Below the pieces are notes generated by a model that ran no database searches, was not told where the DNA came from, and saw only the letters and a list, made by a program, of their open reading frames with translations. From Molossus alvarezi (lineage: Eukaryota; Chordata; Mammalia; Chiroptera; Molossidae), in NCBI GenBank assembly GCA_037176705.1, contig CM073898.1:26334488-26398487 (forward strand): a DNA stretch of 64,000 nucleotides, given 5' to 3'. Shown here piece by piece: positions 1 to 10,495 of the stretch. Every line of letters begins with the position of its first letter. Within the stretch, counting starts at the first letter, position 1. A program made the position numbers and the translations under genes.

Positions 1-1645
1 GGTGGGGGGGGGAGAAAGTACTTAGAGGTTATGTTGAGCAGGTATTTAATGCTATACATTTTGCAGCAAGGAGAAGCAGAACAAAATGCATTCTTTGGAG
101 GTGGGGCAACTGGGTCCCATGAGAAAGGGAGAGGGGAGGGGCCTGGGCCCCTGTGTGCCCACTTACTTATTCCCAAGTTTACAGGCAAATCATTCACTTT
201 TCCCCTGACAGGAAGGTGTGGGGGGGCAGAGAGGGGACTGATAAAGCCAGGGAAAGTGCAGGTCACTCTCACAGAAATATTGCTGTAGTCTAGGGCATTG
301 TGACACATTTGTTTGTGGGGTACAAGAAGGGGAGGTTGGGGAGGGAGAAAGCGAGAGCACACAGAAGGCAAATCTTAAGAAAGCTGTAAAACCTATAACT
401 GGGTTAGAGAGTGGTAAAGAGGATGCCTCAGACATTTCCAGAAATTATTAGGACATAAATAGTAGGAGCAGATACAAACCATTGGGAGAGATAAGGAAGG
501 AGTATTGGTTAATACAAAATTCAGATGAAATATAATACCTTCTAGTATGTCTGTCCGAACTACATTCCCTTGAAAAATATCAGTTACACAAAAGCACTTT
601 GTAAAAGGGTGCATTTCTCGGCTAAAATTGAAGAGTAGTTTCAGTCAGAGGCTCAGCTAGGGTTAGAAAAGATAGCACCTCAATCTTTCCATTTTTAAAA
701 ATACCCCTAAGCTAGCCACTTCAGAAAGAAAAAGATCTATCCTATATTTAAAGACCTCCAGAGAAAGATTTGACATGTCGTCTCAGTAACTGATTTCAGT
801 ACTTAGCACAAGCTTTTTTCATCAACGAAATTAACTATCATTCAGAACCATAACCAGAATTTCTTAAAAAAAAAACAAAACCAAGTTAATTTGATCTACA
901 GCTTAAATATCATTTTTTCTCCCAAAAGATAAATACTGTATTATATGAGCTCCATAAGACTGGTGATAAGAAACGCTGTTGAACTCTCAAGCAAACCTCA
1001 CCACAAAATCTAGGGAACTGCAGAAGAAGAAGTGCAGTCTCGCTCTTTGTCATCCTGCTGGGCAGACCTGGTGCAGGTGTGGGATTTATGATGCAGAAGT
1101 GAAGTCTTTGACTTTGTGGAAATCAATGAGAGCAAAATTCAATTTAAACTTTTTATTAAAATAACATAAATTTTAAGATGTGATTTTTTTTTCTGTCACA
1201 GTAAATCATCAAGACTGGTGAGGATTACTGGAGGTAGAATCAGAATTATCATTCAAGGGCATGAATTATACCCTTGAAGGTAAAGCATTGGCTCTTTTGG
1301 GTTCATAAGGAAAAGAAAAGTTGGGTCAAATCTGTATACATAGGCACACCATTCTATCTGTTCATGTCAGCAGTCTCTGGAAACAGTGATTGGTATGGCC
1401 AGTCAGTTACACAGTAATAAGCAGTGATTATTAAAATTACTGACATTTAGAAGCACTGTCCTTTCAAACACTCATACAGCTTGAGAACTGGCAATATTAT
1501 GAAGAATATACACTTGGAGCATGCCATTGAACTAGCCCGGGCTGCTAGCTCCTTCTGAACCCAGCCCTAAAGAAGCAAAACCAAAACAGTCAAGTAAGCT
1601 CCACTGAATTAGTCACTCAACCTAACTTCCCTTATCACTGGCTTT
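1..1645. other. Unassigned non-coding DNA
   Basis: I recognise no gene or interspersed repeat here. The first 350 bases are G-rich on the plus strand (a G run at 1-12 and many GGGG and GGAG blocks). Short ORFs on both strands lack family resemblance and splice context, and are probably chance. Confidence 0.5.
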
Positions 1646-1649
1646 ATTA

Positions 1650-1828
1650 TTATTAATTTTTCTTCCTGTTAGAGTACTTTTTCAGAGTAATTTCCACAAT
1701 CATATACACTATTCCTTATCCCCATTTTTACACAAATGATGGCCTGCTTTACGTACCTTGCTCTTTTCACTAAACAACGTATTTCAGCAATTCAAGACTT
1801 TTTTTTATACTTCAGCACCTTAAATGAA
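1650..1828 (-). repeat. Ancient L1 3'-end fragment, left half
   Basis: Bases about 1680-1800 read as the antisense of an old mammalian L1 3' region ('tgctttacgtaccttgctct' then 'ttcactaaacaacgtatttc'). The same element appears to resume near 2570, so this is the left half of a copy split by later DNA. Both boundaries are approximate. Confidence 0.55.
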
Positions 1829-2291
1829 GGTGAGGCCTACAGTCAGTGGCATCTGAGAGCCCCCGTCAGTGAGCGGCGGGCACGGCTCAGTCACTGCTGT
1901 CCGCGCGTGGGGCGGAGCTCCCCACGCCTTGACATCTCAGGCCGCAGACCACTAGAGCACTCTGGGAGAAATGGGAGTCCCAGCTTGTGTCTGAAACGTT
2001 CCAGTTCCTTCTAGTAAAAGCTAAGAAGGTTCCAGCATAAAAACTAACGTATATCAGCATTTTAAAGATGGTTTCAGAGATAATACTGGAGCACAGAGGA
2101 TAATGTTCCATGGCAAAGTATGGATTTCTGTAACTCTGAGTCTAAAAGTGATTCAGAGAGGTGGACTCTGAAGGTGAAGTTTTAGGAATTCTGTAACCAG
2201 TTGATTTCACTTACATTTTTTCTTTCTGTGTATGTACAAGAGTGATTAATAACAGAAATTCTGTAAACAAGTCTGAAAGATAACTCTGTTT
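1829..2291. other. Unidentified CpG-rich insertion in an old L1
   Basis: This DNA lies between two halves of an ancient L1. It includes an unusually CpG-rich patch at about 1865-2000 (GTGAGCGGCGGGCACGG and CCGCGCGTGGGGCGGAG). I see no terminal repeats I can name, no A tail and no recognised protein. It could be an LTR or DNA-transposon remnant, or a small CpG-rich fragment of other origin. Confidence 0.35.
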
Positions 2292-2545
2292 AAAATGAAA
2301 ATTATAGCCCTGGCCGGTTTGGCTCAGCGGTTGGAGCATTGGCCTGTGGTCCTGAGAGACCTGGGTTTGGTTCCCGCTAAGGGCACATACCTCTGTTGCA
2401 GTTTGTCCCCGGCCCTGGTTGGGTCATGTGGGTGGCAACCACTCGACGTGTCCCTTTCACGTGGATGTTTCTCTCTCTCCCTCCCACTCTATCTGAACAA
2501 AAAATGGAAAAAATGTCCTCGGGTGAGGATAAAATGAAAATTATA
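2292..2545 (+). repeat. VES-type bat SINE with 15-bp TSD
   Basis: The SINE body is 2307-2530, between perfect copies of AAAATGAAAATTATA (2292-2306 and 2531-2545). The head GGCTCAGCGGTTGGAGC corresponds to the Pol III A box and GGTTTGGTTCCCGC to the B box. A CT-rich stretch and GGTGAGGATAAAA follow. The exact TSD shows L1-type retrotransposition and fixes the ends. The insertion lies within the unidentified DNA that splits an older L1. Confidence 0.95.
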
Positions 2546-2569
2546 ACTGATAACATGTCATAGTTTGAG

Positions 2570-3080
2570 AACTTTGTAAAATTTTGTTTTTAATCAGCTA
2601 CATAGTATTTCATTGGATAAATATACAATAATTTCACTGGATAACTATGCAGTAATTTAAAGAAAATCACATTGGTTATTTGCAATCTTTTGCTTTTACA
2701 AACAGTGCTACAGTGCATGACCTTGAACATGGATCATGAAGCTAGTAGATTTGTAGGATAATTTCCTAGAAGTAGGATTTATGTGTACTTTGAAAATCGG
2801 ATAGATCTTTCTAATAAGCTTCCAAAGATATGGTGGTGTTCCATTGTTGTTGTTGGAGATTATCTCAGATTTATGGATTAACTTGGAGGGAGAATTATTA
2901 TCATTACTGATGTTGGTTTTTCATATTTTCAGTTTACTTTTTTGTTCTATTAGGAGTAGTCTTTTCCTTAATATATAGTGCATATTATTTTCATCATTTT
3001 TGCTGCTGTTGAAAATGGACTCTTCTAATACTTCTAACTGGTTGACGTTAATAAAGGCAATTAAAGTTAGTGCTTCAAAT
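2570..3080 (-). repeat. Ancient L1 fragment, right half (3' UTR plus ORF2 3' pieces)
   Basis: About 2590-2820 reads as antisense L1 3' region ('gctacatagtatttcattgg', 'gcaatcttttgcttttacaa', 'gataatttcctagaagtagg'). About 2850-3075 resembles antisense ORF2 ('gatttatggattaacttgg', 'cttctaactggttgacg'). The two parts are not contiguous in a complete L1, so the copy has an internal deletion. It is heavily diverged. Confidence 0.6.
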
Positions 3081-3690
3081 CAGTCTTTTTCAAGCTTCAT
3101 TGAATAAAAAAAGAGGGTACATTATGTTAATTTAAACTTTTTTCCAAGGAGGGACATCTGTAATACTTTCAACAATAAAGATAAAAAATAAAGAATAAAA
3201 AATATTTGTTCAAGATTGCAAAATCCCTTTAGAAGAGAAAATCTTAACAACAGAGGAACACGTTCCAAATTTCTTGAAGGAAAACAATGTTTAATTGGTG
3301 CCATGAAAAATATAGTAAAATAATAGTGCATCTATCTGGGTCTCTTTCTGGTTAGTAAACAATGAACAGATTTGGATGTTTGGGCTACTCCTATACCTGA
3401 ATTCATGTTGAATGATGTGCCCGAGTATAAGATGCATTAACACTCCTTAGGAACCATAGACCATTACTCTGTTGACCATTCAAACTGTTTAGAGGTTGGT
3501 ATCATCCAGGTCATTTGGTTACTAACATGCATACTTTACATCTAATTTTCCTGAGGAGTCTCTGGCAAGTAAACTGTCCAAAGCCATTAAATGAATTAGC
3601 AGAGAATTCTTAATCTAGATCCTCCCCTTCTATCTTCCCTTTCATATTTCATTAGGAAAGGGTGTTTTTCAGCCCTAAAGTAAATCCATC
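3081..3690. other. Unassigned non-coding DNA
   Basis: AT-rich sequence with no repeat or gene that I recognise. Confidence 0.5.
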
Positions 3691-3955
3691 TCAAAGACCA
3701 CATGCTGGATGTGAGGGCGATCTGACTGCGACATCTGTCACCCCATTGATCGCCAGGGTTGATTTGGCTGATCTGGCTGGCTAGGCGGGTGTCCTCCTCC
3801 CTCAACCGATCCATGTGCGTCCCTCCCAAAGCTGCACGCTCCATCGAAGAGGACGACCTTCCCCCCAGAGGAGAGGACCGTCTTCGGTCAAGGGTATACC
3901 AGTAGCTGTGCTTCCCTGCTAGAACCTCCAAACAAGCTCTCAAAGGCCACATGCT
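3691..3955 (+). pseudogene. RN7SK: 7SK snRNA retropseudogene, 3'-truncated and tailless
   Basis: From 3707 the sequence begins exactly at the 5' end of 7SK small nuclear RNA (GGATGTGAGGGCGATCTG) and follows it for roughly 240 nt, through GTCACCCCATTGATCGCCAG, GGCTGGCTAGGCGGGTGTCC, CGAAGAGGACGACC, CTTCGGTCAAGGGTATACC and CTAGAACCTCCAAACAAGCTCTC. It stops about 90 nt short of the 331-nt RNA. There is no poly(A). Flanking copies of TCAAAGACCACATGCT (3691-3706) and TCAAAGGCCACATGCT (3940-3955) differ by one base and form the TSD. Functional 7SK holds P-TEFb inactive with HEXIM and LARP7. This copy lacks the 3' LARP7-binding hairpin and U tail, carries many substitutions, and shows no Pol III promoter that I can see, so it is a dead insertion. 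Confidence 0.92.
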
Positions 3956-4325
3956 CTCATATTGGAGATATGCCATCTGTATCCTGCTACTTCATGAAGC
4001 CAAGGTTGCAAGTTTTTTTGGGAAGAGAAGCCCCTTTTCTTCCCTGTGAAATTGTTTTCTGTACCAAAATGTGCTTCATTAACACTCTGGAACATAAAGT
4101 GAAAATTTCAGTTATGAAAGCATCAATGATTCTTGCCATCAATGGATTTAAAGTAATAGTATATGCATTTGTTCAAATAATGTTTATTAGGCATTTATTT
4201 TGGTACAAGCATATAAAGAAAAAAGTAAAAATGGCCTACAGTCTCACTATTCTGGTAACTCCTACTGTTTGAAAGACAAAGTAATATATTGTGTGTGGTT
4301 AGAAGATTTAAGCAATCCAAAGAGG
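3956..4325. other. Unassigned non-coding DNA
   Basis: No gene or repeat is recognised with confidence. A plus-strand reading frame at 3970-4272 has no recognisable features. Confidence 0.45.
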
Positions 4326-4329
4326 AATA

Positions 4330-4715
4330 AAATAAAAAGTAACATTTTTTCAACTTAAGCTACTGTGAACATATTCCTGGCTATCATTCTTCCAAAAATA
4401 GTTTTGCAGATTTATATACTCACAATTTTGCATGTGTATGCACATACAAACAAACACCCAACTCTTTAAAAGAAGTTACATAAAATGAATCACATTATGC
4501 ACAGTTTTTTTTCTTACACATTTCATTTATGTGTTTAGGTTTCTTCATGTGGATACATGTAAAATCTAGTTCATTCTTTATGGACATTGAACATGTGGGC
4601 ATATGGACAGCTATTAGTGGACACAGATTAAGATCAGGTTTTTGTTCTATTTTAAACAGTGCTACCATAAACATTCTTATTAGGATTTGGAACACTGCTG
4701 AGAGTATATCTGTAG
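4330..4715 (-). repeat. Ancient L1 3'-end fragment
   Basis: The antisense L1 pattern 'gtgctaccataaacattctt' following 'ttttgttctattttaaacag', and 'agttacataaaatgaatcac', suggest an old L1M-type 3' region. It is diverged and its edges are uncertain. Confidence 0.45.
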
Positions 4716-4721
4716 ATTAGA

Positions 4722-4972
4722 GCTGGCAGTGTAGCATAGTGATTAATAGCATGGCTTCTGGTGCCAGATAACCTGGAGTTTGAATTCATTATTTGCTCCT
4801 TACTAGTTATGTGACCTTGGACAAGTTATTTAACCTATGCTTTGCTTTCCTCCTTGTCAAATAATCCTATTAGTTTATACATGCGTTGTGATGAGGATTA
4901 ATATGTAAATAGCTTGGAATGGTGCTTGGTATATAGTAAGTAGTCAGTAATTGCTAGTTATTATTGTTATTA
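4722..4972 (+). repeat. MIR SINE
   Basis: A near full-length mammal-wide interspersed repeat: tRNA-like head (GTGTAGCATAGTGATTAATAGC), conserved core (GTGACCTTGGACAAGTTATTTAACCT), GATGAGGATTAATATGTAA, and the end GGTGCTTGGTATATAGTAAG. Typical ancient divergence. Confidence 0.9.
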
Positions 4973-5189
4973 TGGTAACATTTGTGTTATATACATGGTA
5001 AAAGCCTTCTGGGTGAAAACAAGTGCAGAGGGTTGAGTTAATCTCATCCCTAAGTCAGTGGCACATCCTCCTCCTTGCAAGGCCCCTTTCTCATTTCTTT
5101 GCTTGTTAGTCACTCATTCATTCTCATTCATTCTTCCTTGTCCCCATTCCAATCTCCTTTCCCTTCCTCACCCTACAGGCAGCCATTCT

Positions 5190-5900
5190 AAAGCGTAGTT
5201 TATCTGTGTTCTAGCAAGTTGCGTTTTGTTGTTTCATATACATGTATTTTTAATGTACAAAAATGGTTTTGTACTCTGTATCTCACTCAGATTTTTTAGT
5301 TTAACCTCAATACCTTCCTTTCCAAATCGATGTATGCTTCTGGATGTACACAGAGGCCTGTGGTCCCAGTTTCATCATGGGACTCCATGGTGTGCATACA
5401 CCACCTTCTGCCCATCCATTTTCCCAGGTTGCCCCCCACACCTCCCACCAGCAGATAACACTCATGGAATAGCCTTTGTGTGTCCTCCTACAGACCTCTG
5501 TGAGAGGGCCGTTGGCGCGGATAACCAGGAGCAAAACTGCTGGGCCGAACATTATGCATAGACCAAACTGAGTAAGTACCTCAGGGTTGCTCTTCTTTGC
5601 TTCCACCAGGAGTGCGTGAGGATCCAAATGTAGCCATGCCGCTGCCGACCTCCAGCATGGTTTAGCACTCTTCTAGTTCATTTACTGTATTTTATTATTG
5701 CTCTCATTTGCATTTTCCTGAATACTAATGACGGCATATTTTTGTATTTGTCATCTTTTTTCGTCTCTAAATTGCCTGTTCAGATCCTTTCCCATTTCTC
5801 TATTGAACGTTACTTTTATTTTTCTCCCAATTGACATGCAGTAGTTCCTTTCATATTCTAGCTGTTAATCTTTTACTGGTGTTAAAATTGCAGTTACCAC
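5190..5900 (-). repeat. Ancient L1M 3'-end fragment
   Basis: Antisense L1 3' landmarks include CCTCTGTGAGAGGGC followed by 'ataaccaggagcaaaactgc', 'tttgcattttcctgaatact', and 'gcctgttcagatcctttccc'. No open coding sequence survives. Confidence 0.6.
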
Positions 5901-6044
5901 CTTCCATTCTGTCATCATGTTAGCTTTGTATGTGCTGTAAGTGGTGGGATGGTGTTCTTCCTTCAAGGCCTGTGCTGCCTCTTGGCCACAAAGACTCCCT
6001 ACTCTCCCCCACTCCCCACTAACTATATGTTTTCTTCTTTCACA

Positions 6045-6265
6045 TGAAATCTTTTAAAAAATTTATCTCTTTTGTTGAAAGTATTACAGATGTCCCCCTT
6101 TTTTTCTCCATTGACCCCGCTCCCTGGCTCATGCCACTCCCACCAAGGCCTTCACTCTGTCATTGCCTGTGCCCATGGATTATGCATATATGCATATAAA
6201 TTCTTTGGTTAATTTCTTCCCGCCCTCCCTTGCTCTTCCCTCTGAGATTCGTCAGTCTTCCCCAC
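6045..6265 (-). repeat. Bat L1 3' UTR fragment, older copy
   Basis: This matches the 3' UTR of the L1 at 45.4 kb in order: 'gaaagtattacagatgtccc', then CCATGGATTATGCATATATG, then TTCTTTGGTTAATTTC. Divergence from that copy is high. The left end is T-rich, as expected for a minus-strand A tail. Confidence 0.7.
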
Positions 6266-7727
6266 ATTTGTATATGATGTCAGGTAGTGATCCAGTCGTT
6301 TTTCCCTTCATTGTGAACCACTTTCCCCAATATCCACTATTAAGCAATTTATTCCATCTTTATCATGTATTAAGTTTGTGTGCATGTGCTTATATGTGAT
6401 TGAAAGAAATATGAGAAAGAGCGAGAGAGACAGAGAGGGAGGGAGAGAGGTAGATGATGCTGTTAACTATAAAATCATAGGAAAGTAGTGGGGAACAGCC
6501 CATCTTACTTCCAGGGCAGACAGGCAAATGTTATACTTACTGCACCCACTAATCCGACTCTTATAACCCTCCAGCATTTGGTCATGGTTTATGAAATAAT
6601 TGGGGATGTTTTTATAGCCATTTATAATGTTTTAACTCACAAAGTTGATGGACTGGTCTATCTACCCTTCTCATATTTTATTTCTCTTTTCTCAAACAGG
6701 TTAACTGGAAGAGGACACAGCTAATTCAGAAGACACACAAGGTAGGTTAGAAATAGGCACCAGAGTTGCCTTAAGGAAAATTATTGACAAGGTATCAGAA
6801 AGGCAGACCTCTCTGCCTAGCCCATATTTCAATCCCAGTCTGCATGCAGAACCTTATGAAAAAAATACAGGCCGCCAGTTACTGTGGGTTTTCTGTACCA
6901 ACTGGCTTTAGTCAGGGTTAGAGCCACTGTATCTCTGACCTCCCAGCTATTTACTGCCATATAAAGTCTAGTCCTGGGTCACAGTTCACTGGAGAACCTA
7001 ATAGGCCCAGTAGTAGGGCAGCTGATACCTGTCCGGGCCAGTCTAGTTAAGTCCTCTGAACAGCGCCCAGATATTGGCGTAGAGCCTACTCTTTGGCACT
7101 CAGTAGTCACAAAACCCTGGCATCCTATTCTTGCACACAACTTAAATGTTCCTTTGGGGATCTTGCAATCAGGGAATGTATTGGGGATTGGGTTTTGTAC
7201 TATAAATAGCTTCTCACCTGAGGAAAGATGTAAACAGAGCTGAATGAAACTCAGGCATTTTTCAAACAAAGACAATCTGCCATCCACAGAGTTCGAGTTG
7301 TTCAGCCCTGTTCCTCAGGCTTGATGCATTTGATGTCCCATTTTCGGTGACAAATGTGAGCAATATAGAACTGGTTTAAAGACAACGACTGGAGATTGGT
7401 CCCAGAAAAAGTTATCTCTATTATCCCTGCTATTCCTCAAGTCCTCTGACCAGGCCTGGAACACAGAAGGTGTTCAATAAACAGTTGATGAGATGAAAAT
7501 TCTCTCTTAGTGACTGCCAGATCAAAAAATTTATTTATGGAATTCTCTAGACCAGTGGGAGCTCCAGGATTTTGTGTAGGAGGGGGTTAGGGGCAGCAAT
7601 CTGGTTGGGAGGCTGTGGGAGGGGCCACACAGCTTGCCTTGATGCCACATTTACACAGGTGTCAGGGATAATATTTTATATATGTTTTCTGATTTATTTT
7701 CATTCCCCGAAGTATTCTTTTTCTTTT
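6266..7727. other. Mostly unassigned DNA with a purine-rich repeat and a short MIR/L2-like end
   Basis: Contains a GA-rich simple repeat at about 6412-6455 and, near 7455-7500, a short MIR or L2-like end (CCTGGAACACAGAAGGTGTT, TCAATAAACAG). The rest shows no gene or repeat that I can name. Confidence 0.45.
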
Positions 7728-7952
7728 AATCCTCACCTGAGGATATTTTTTCATTTATCTTCAGATAGAGTGGGAGAAAGAGAGAGAGAAATATTGATGT
7801 GAGAGAGTCACATCGATTGGTTGCCTCCCCCAACCCCGACCAGGGCTGGGGACCGAACTGCAACCGAGGTACGTGCCCTTGACCAGAATCGAACTTGTGA
7901 CTCTTTGGTCCTCAGGCCAACACTCTAACCACTGAGCCAAACTGGCCAGGGC
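7728..7952 (-). repeat. VES-type bat SINE
   Basis: Read on the minus strand: GCCCTGGCCAGTTTGGCTCAG head, B-box-like region, CT-rich stretch and GGTGAGGATT end. The flanks GAAGTATTCTTTTT (from 7710) and CTGAAGTGTTGTTTG (from 7954) appear to be diverged TSDs. It sits immediately beside a second copy. Confidence 0.93.
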
Positions 7953-7978
7953 TCCTGAAGTGTTGTTTGTTTGTTTTT

Positions 7979-8218
7979 TATTCTCACCTGAGGACATTTT
8001 TGCATTTATCTTCAGATTGAGCAGGAGAGAGAGAGGGGAGAAGAGAGAGAGGGAAACATCGATGTGAGAGAGACACATCAAGTGGCTGCCACCCACAAAA
8101 CCCCAACCGGGGCCAGGGACAAACTGCAACTGAGTTAAATGCCCTCAGCAGGAACCGAACCCGGGTCTCTCTGGTCCACAGGCCGACACTCTAACCGCTG
8201 AGCCAAACCAGCCAGGGC
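7979..8218 (-). repeat. VES-type bat SINE, second of a tandem pair
   Basis: Same orientation and family as its left neighbour. It ends at 8218 with CCAGCCAGGGC and is followed by CTGAAGTATTGTTTT (8219-8233), a third copy of the target motif. The spacer between the two SINEs is another copy, so the second insertion probably used the TSD made by the first. Confidence 0.93.
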
Positions 8219-8233
8219 CTGAAGTATTGTTTT

Positions 8234-8660
8234 ATTCATAGACTCTGTGGGCTTTATTCTTTACTGGGAGAGAGCAGATACCATTTAGAGCAAAGCCTTG
8301 ATTCTGAAATCAGCCTTTCTTCAGCCTGAAAACAACTGTCTTAAAAGCTAGGGTCTGTAGGGAGAGAAGAGAGTCTTCTCAATTCTAAAATATTCCTTTA
8401 AATATCAAGAGAAAACTTGGATGTCTGAATGCTAAATTTATTTGGAGGTGTAGTAGATGCTTTAAGGGTAGAAAGACTGCAGGAGAATTTGTCTTCTCTG
8501 CTGTTCTGAGGAAGGGAGCAGGGAAGAGATGGAGAGGAGCCAAGAGGCTGGGCAGCACTCACTTCCCGCCTGTGGTTGGCGGTGCAGGTGCTAGTGTGTG
8601 GGGCAACCTCAGGGCAACCTCAGGGCAAGTGGAACAGCTTCTTGCTCATTTGCAGAGTAG
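8234..8660. other. Unassigned non-coding DNA
   Basis: No gene or known repeat recognised. A 10-base direct duplication (CTCAGGGCAA) occurs near 8610-8628. Confidence 0.45.
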
Positions 8661-8662
8661 AG

Positions 8663-9186
8663 GACAGAGAGTGGACTTGTTTTCTATAACTGATATAAGA
8701 AATTGGCACAAAGTTGGTGGCTGAAACAGCACAATTTATTGTCCTACAGTTCTGGAGATTAGAAGTCTGAAATGGGTCTCCCTGGGCTAAAATCATAGTG
8801 TTGGAAGGGCCGTGTTCCCTTCTGGAGGCGCTAGGGGGGAGTCCATTTTCCGGCCCTTTCCAGCTTCTGGAGGCCGGCCGCATTCTTTGGCCTGTGGTCC
8901 TCTTCCTCCATCTTCGCAGGCAGCAGTGGCCAGTTGATTTCTTATCACATCACAGCACTCTGAGTCTTCTCCTTCCTGTCTCGCTTTTAAAGACACTATT
9001 GATGACACTGGACCCAGCTATATAACCAGGATTGTTTTCTCATCTCAAGGTCAGGTGATTAGCAACCTTAATTCCATCGGTAACCTTGATTCCCCGTTGC
9101 CAAGTAACATGTTCACAGGTCATCCTAATTTTGGGGAATAGGACATGGACATCTTGGGGGGGCTGGCCCTTATTCTGCCTACCCTG
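8663..9186 (-). mobile_element. MLT1-type (ERVL-MaLR) solo LTR
   Basis: The antisense MLT1 landmarks occur in order: GGCACAAAGTTGGTGGCTGA, ATTGTCCTACAGTTCTGGAG, CCAGCTTCTGGAGGC, and near the right end CCTTATTCTGCCTACCCTG, which is the start of the LTR in sense orientation. About 520 bp is retained, with no internal retroviral sequence on either side. It is an ancient non-coding relic. Confidence 0.85.
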
Positions 9187-10124
9187 GGTAGGTAGTCTGG
9201 GACAGTCTGCATGCCCTTAGCTTGGCCCAGTGCTGGAATGACCCCTGCAGGCCGTAGTTACATAATGGTGGGTGGGCTGGAGGGCTTTTTCATAGAGTCC
9301 TGCAAGGTGCAGAGAAAGCAGCCATGAATTCCCAGTCCTCCCATCAGAGAACAGAGCTGTTGAGAGAATCAGCTGTGTAGACAGGCCTGGGCCCAGGAGG
9401 AAGAGGTTCTAGTGGTGACTTCAGAAGAATCAATGGGGCCTGCTACACCTCAGCAGGCACCGGCCCCCACAACGAAGGGTCAGGTAGACCAGCTGGGAGG
9501 GCTGCCTGTGAATCATAGGCTCCCTCTGACTGCATGAGCCACATACAAGCCTCGCCTGCACTCAGGTGCCATCTTGGAAAAGAGGATGGGGAGGGAGAGG
9601 TTCAAGATCTGGAATCATTGAGCATTAACCAAAAGAGACTGAGTTAGACTACAAGTAGGCTTTAGTTTCCATTGTAAATAATTTTCTCCACCATCAGAAA
9701 GAATAGGGGTCTAGATTAAGATGAAATTAATCTTGCACAATGTGTATATTTTGTTCCCCCTTCTCCAAAATATATAGCAGGCTATGTGTGTGTGTGTGTG
9801 CATGTGTCTCACTTAGATTAGGCTTTATTTGGTATGGGCTTGAAATTGCATGTCCTGGTGAGCAAGCTCTTTGCACGTAGTAATACATTTGAGGGAGGGT
9901 GCGGCATTGACATGCCCCTTCTGCATTGCTCCCCACTGTGGCGGTAGGTTGTGGTCAGTCCAGCAGCAAATACCATAGTTCAGAATGCAGCTGTCCCATG
10001 ATTACTGGCATATGTAAATTAGTTTTTCTGTTCATTTTTAAGTTTAATCGATTGATCCAATAATATCTGTTCAGTTATGTCTCTAACCCTTATGCCTACT
10101 CTCTAGGTTCAGGATCCAAGTCCA
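9187..10124. other. Unassigned non-coding DNA with a short (TG)n
   Basis: Moderately GC-rich. A TG microsatellite lies at about 9783-9806. No exon, gene or named repeat is supported. Confidence 0.45.
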
Positions 10125-10495
10125 GGATCCAACCTGTCATGTATCTTTAGTCTCCTTTAATCTAGAAAATGTCCTGAACTTTCCATTGTCTCTGTCATTC
10201 TGTATGGTGACATTTTTGAGGAATATAATTATTTTGTAGAATGTGCCTCAATTTGAATTTGTCTGAAATTTCCTCAGAGGTTGATAGAGGTGATTTATTT
10301 TTGGCAGAGACCACTGAAGTGTTGAGTACTTCTTAATGCTTTCCATAGAGAGGCACCTGATGTCTTTTTGTCCCACTATTGGAGATATTAGCTTTGATTT
10401 CTTAGTTAAGGTGGTGTAAATATAAAATAACAATTTCCCCTTTCAATTAACAAGTGATCTGTGAAAAGACAATGTAAATCTCCTTTTTGTCTTGA
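10125..10495 (-). repeat. Old interspersed repeat, probably L1M 3' region
   Basis: Recognisable landmarks are 'tttagtctcctttaatctag', TTTGTAGAATGTGCCTC, GGCACCTGATGTCTTTTTG, and CCCACTATTGGAGATATTAG. I associate these with an ancient mammalian L1-type repeat, but cannot confirm the subfamily. Confidence 0.5.

Noticed and set aside
2307..2420. tRNA-like sequence with A and B boxes
   Set aside because: It is the head of a VES SINE with CT-rich body, A tail and TSD, as are all similar tRNA-like hits. No free-standing tRNA gene was seen.
3596..3976. 126-codon minus-strand open frame
   Set aside because: It lies across the 7SK retropseudogene in antisense. The open frame is a by-product of GC-rich RNA-gene sequence.
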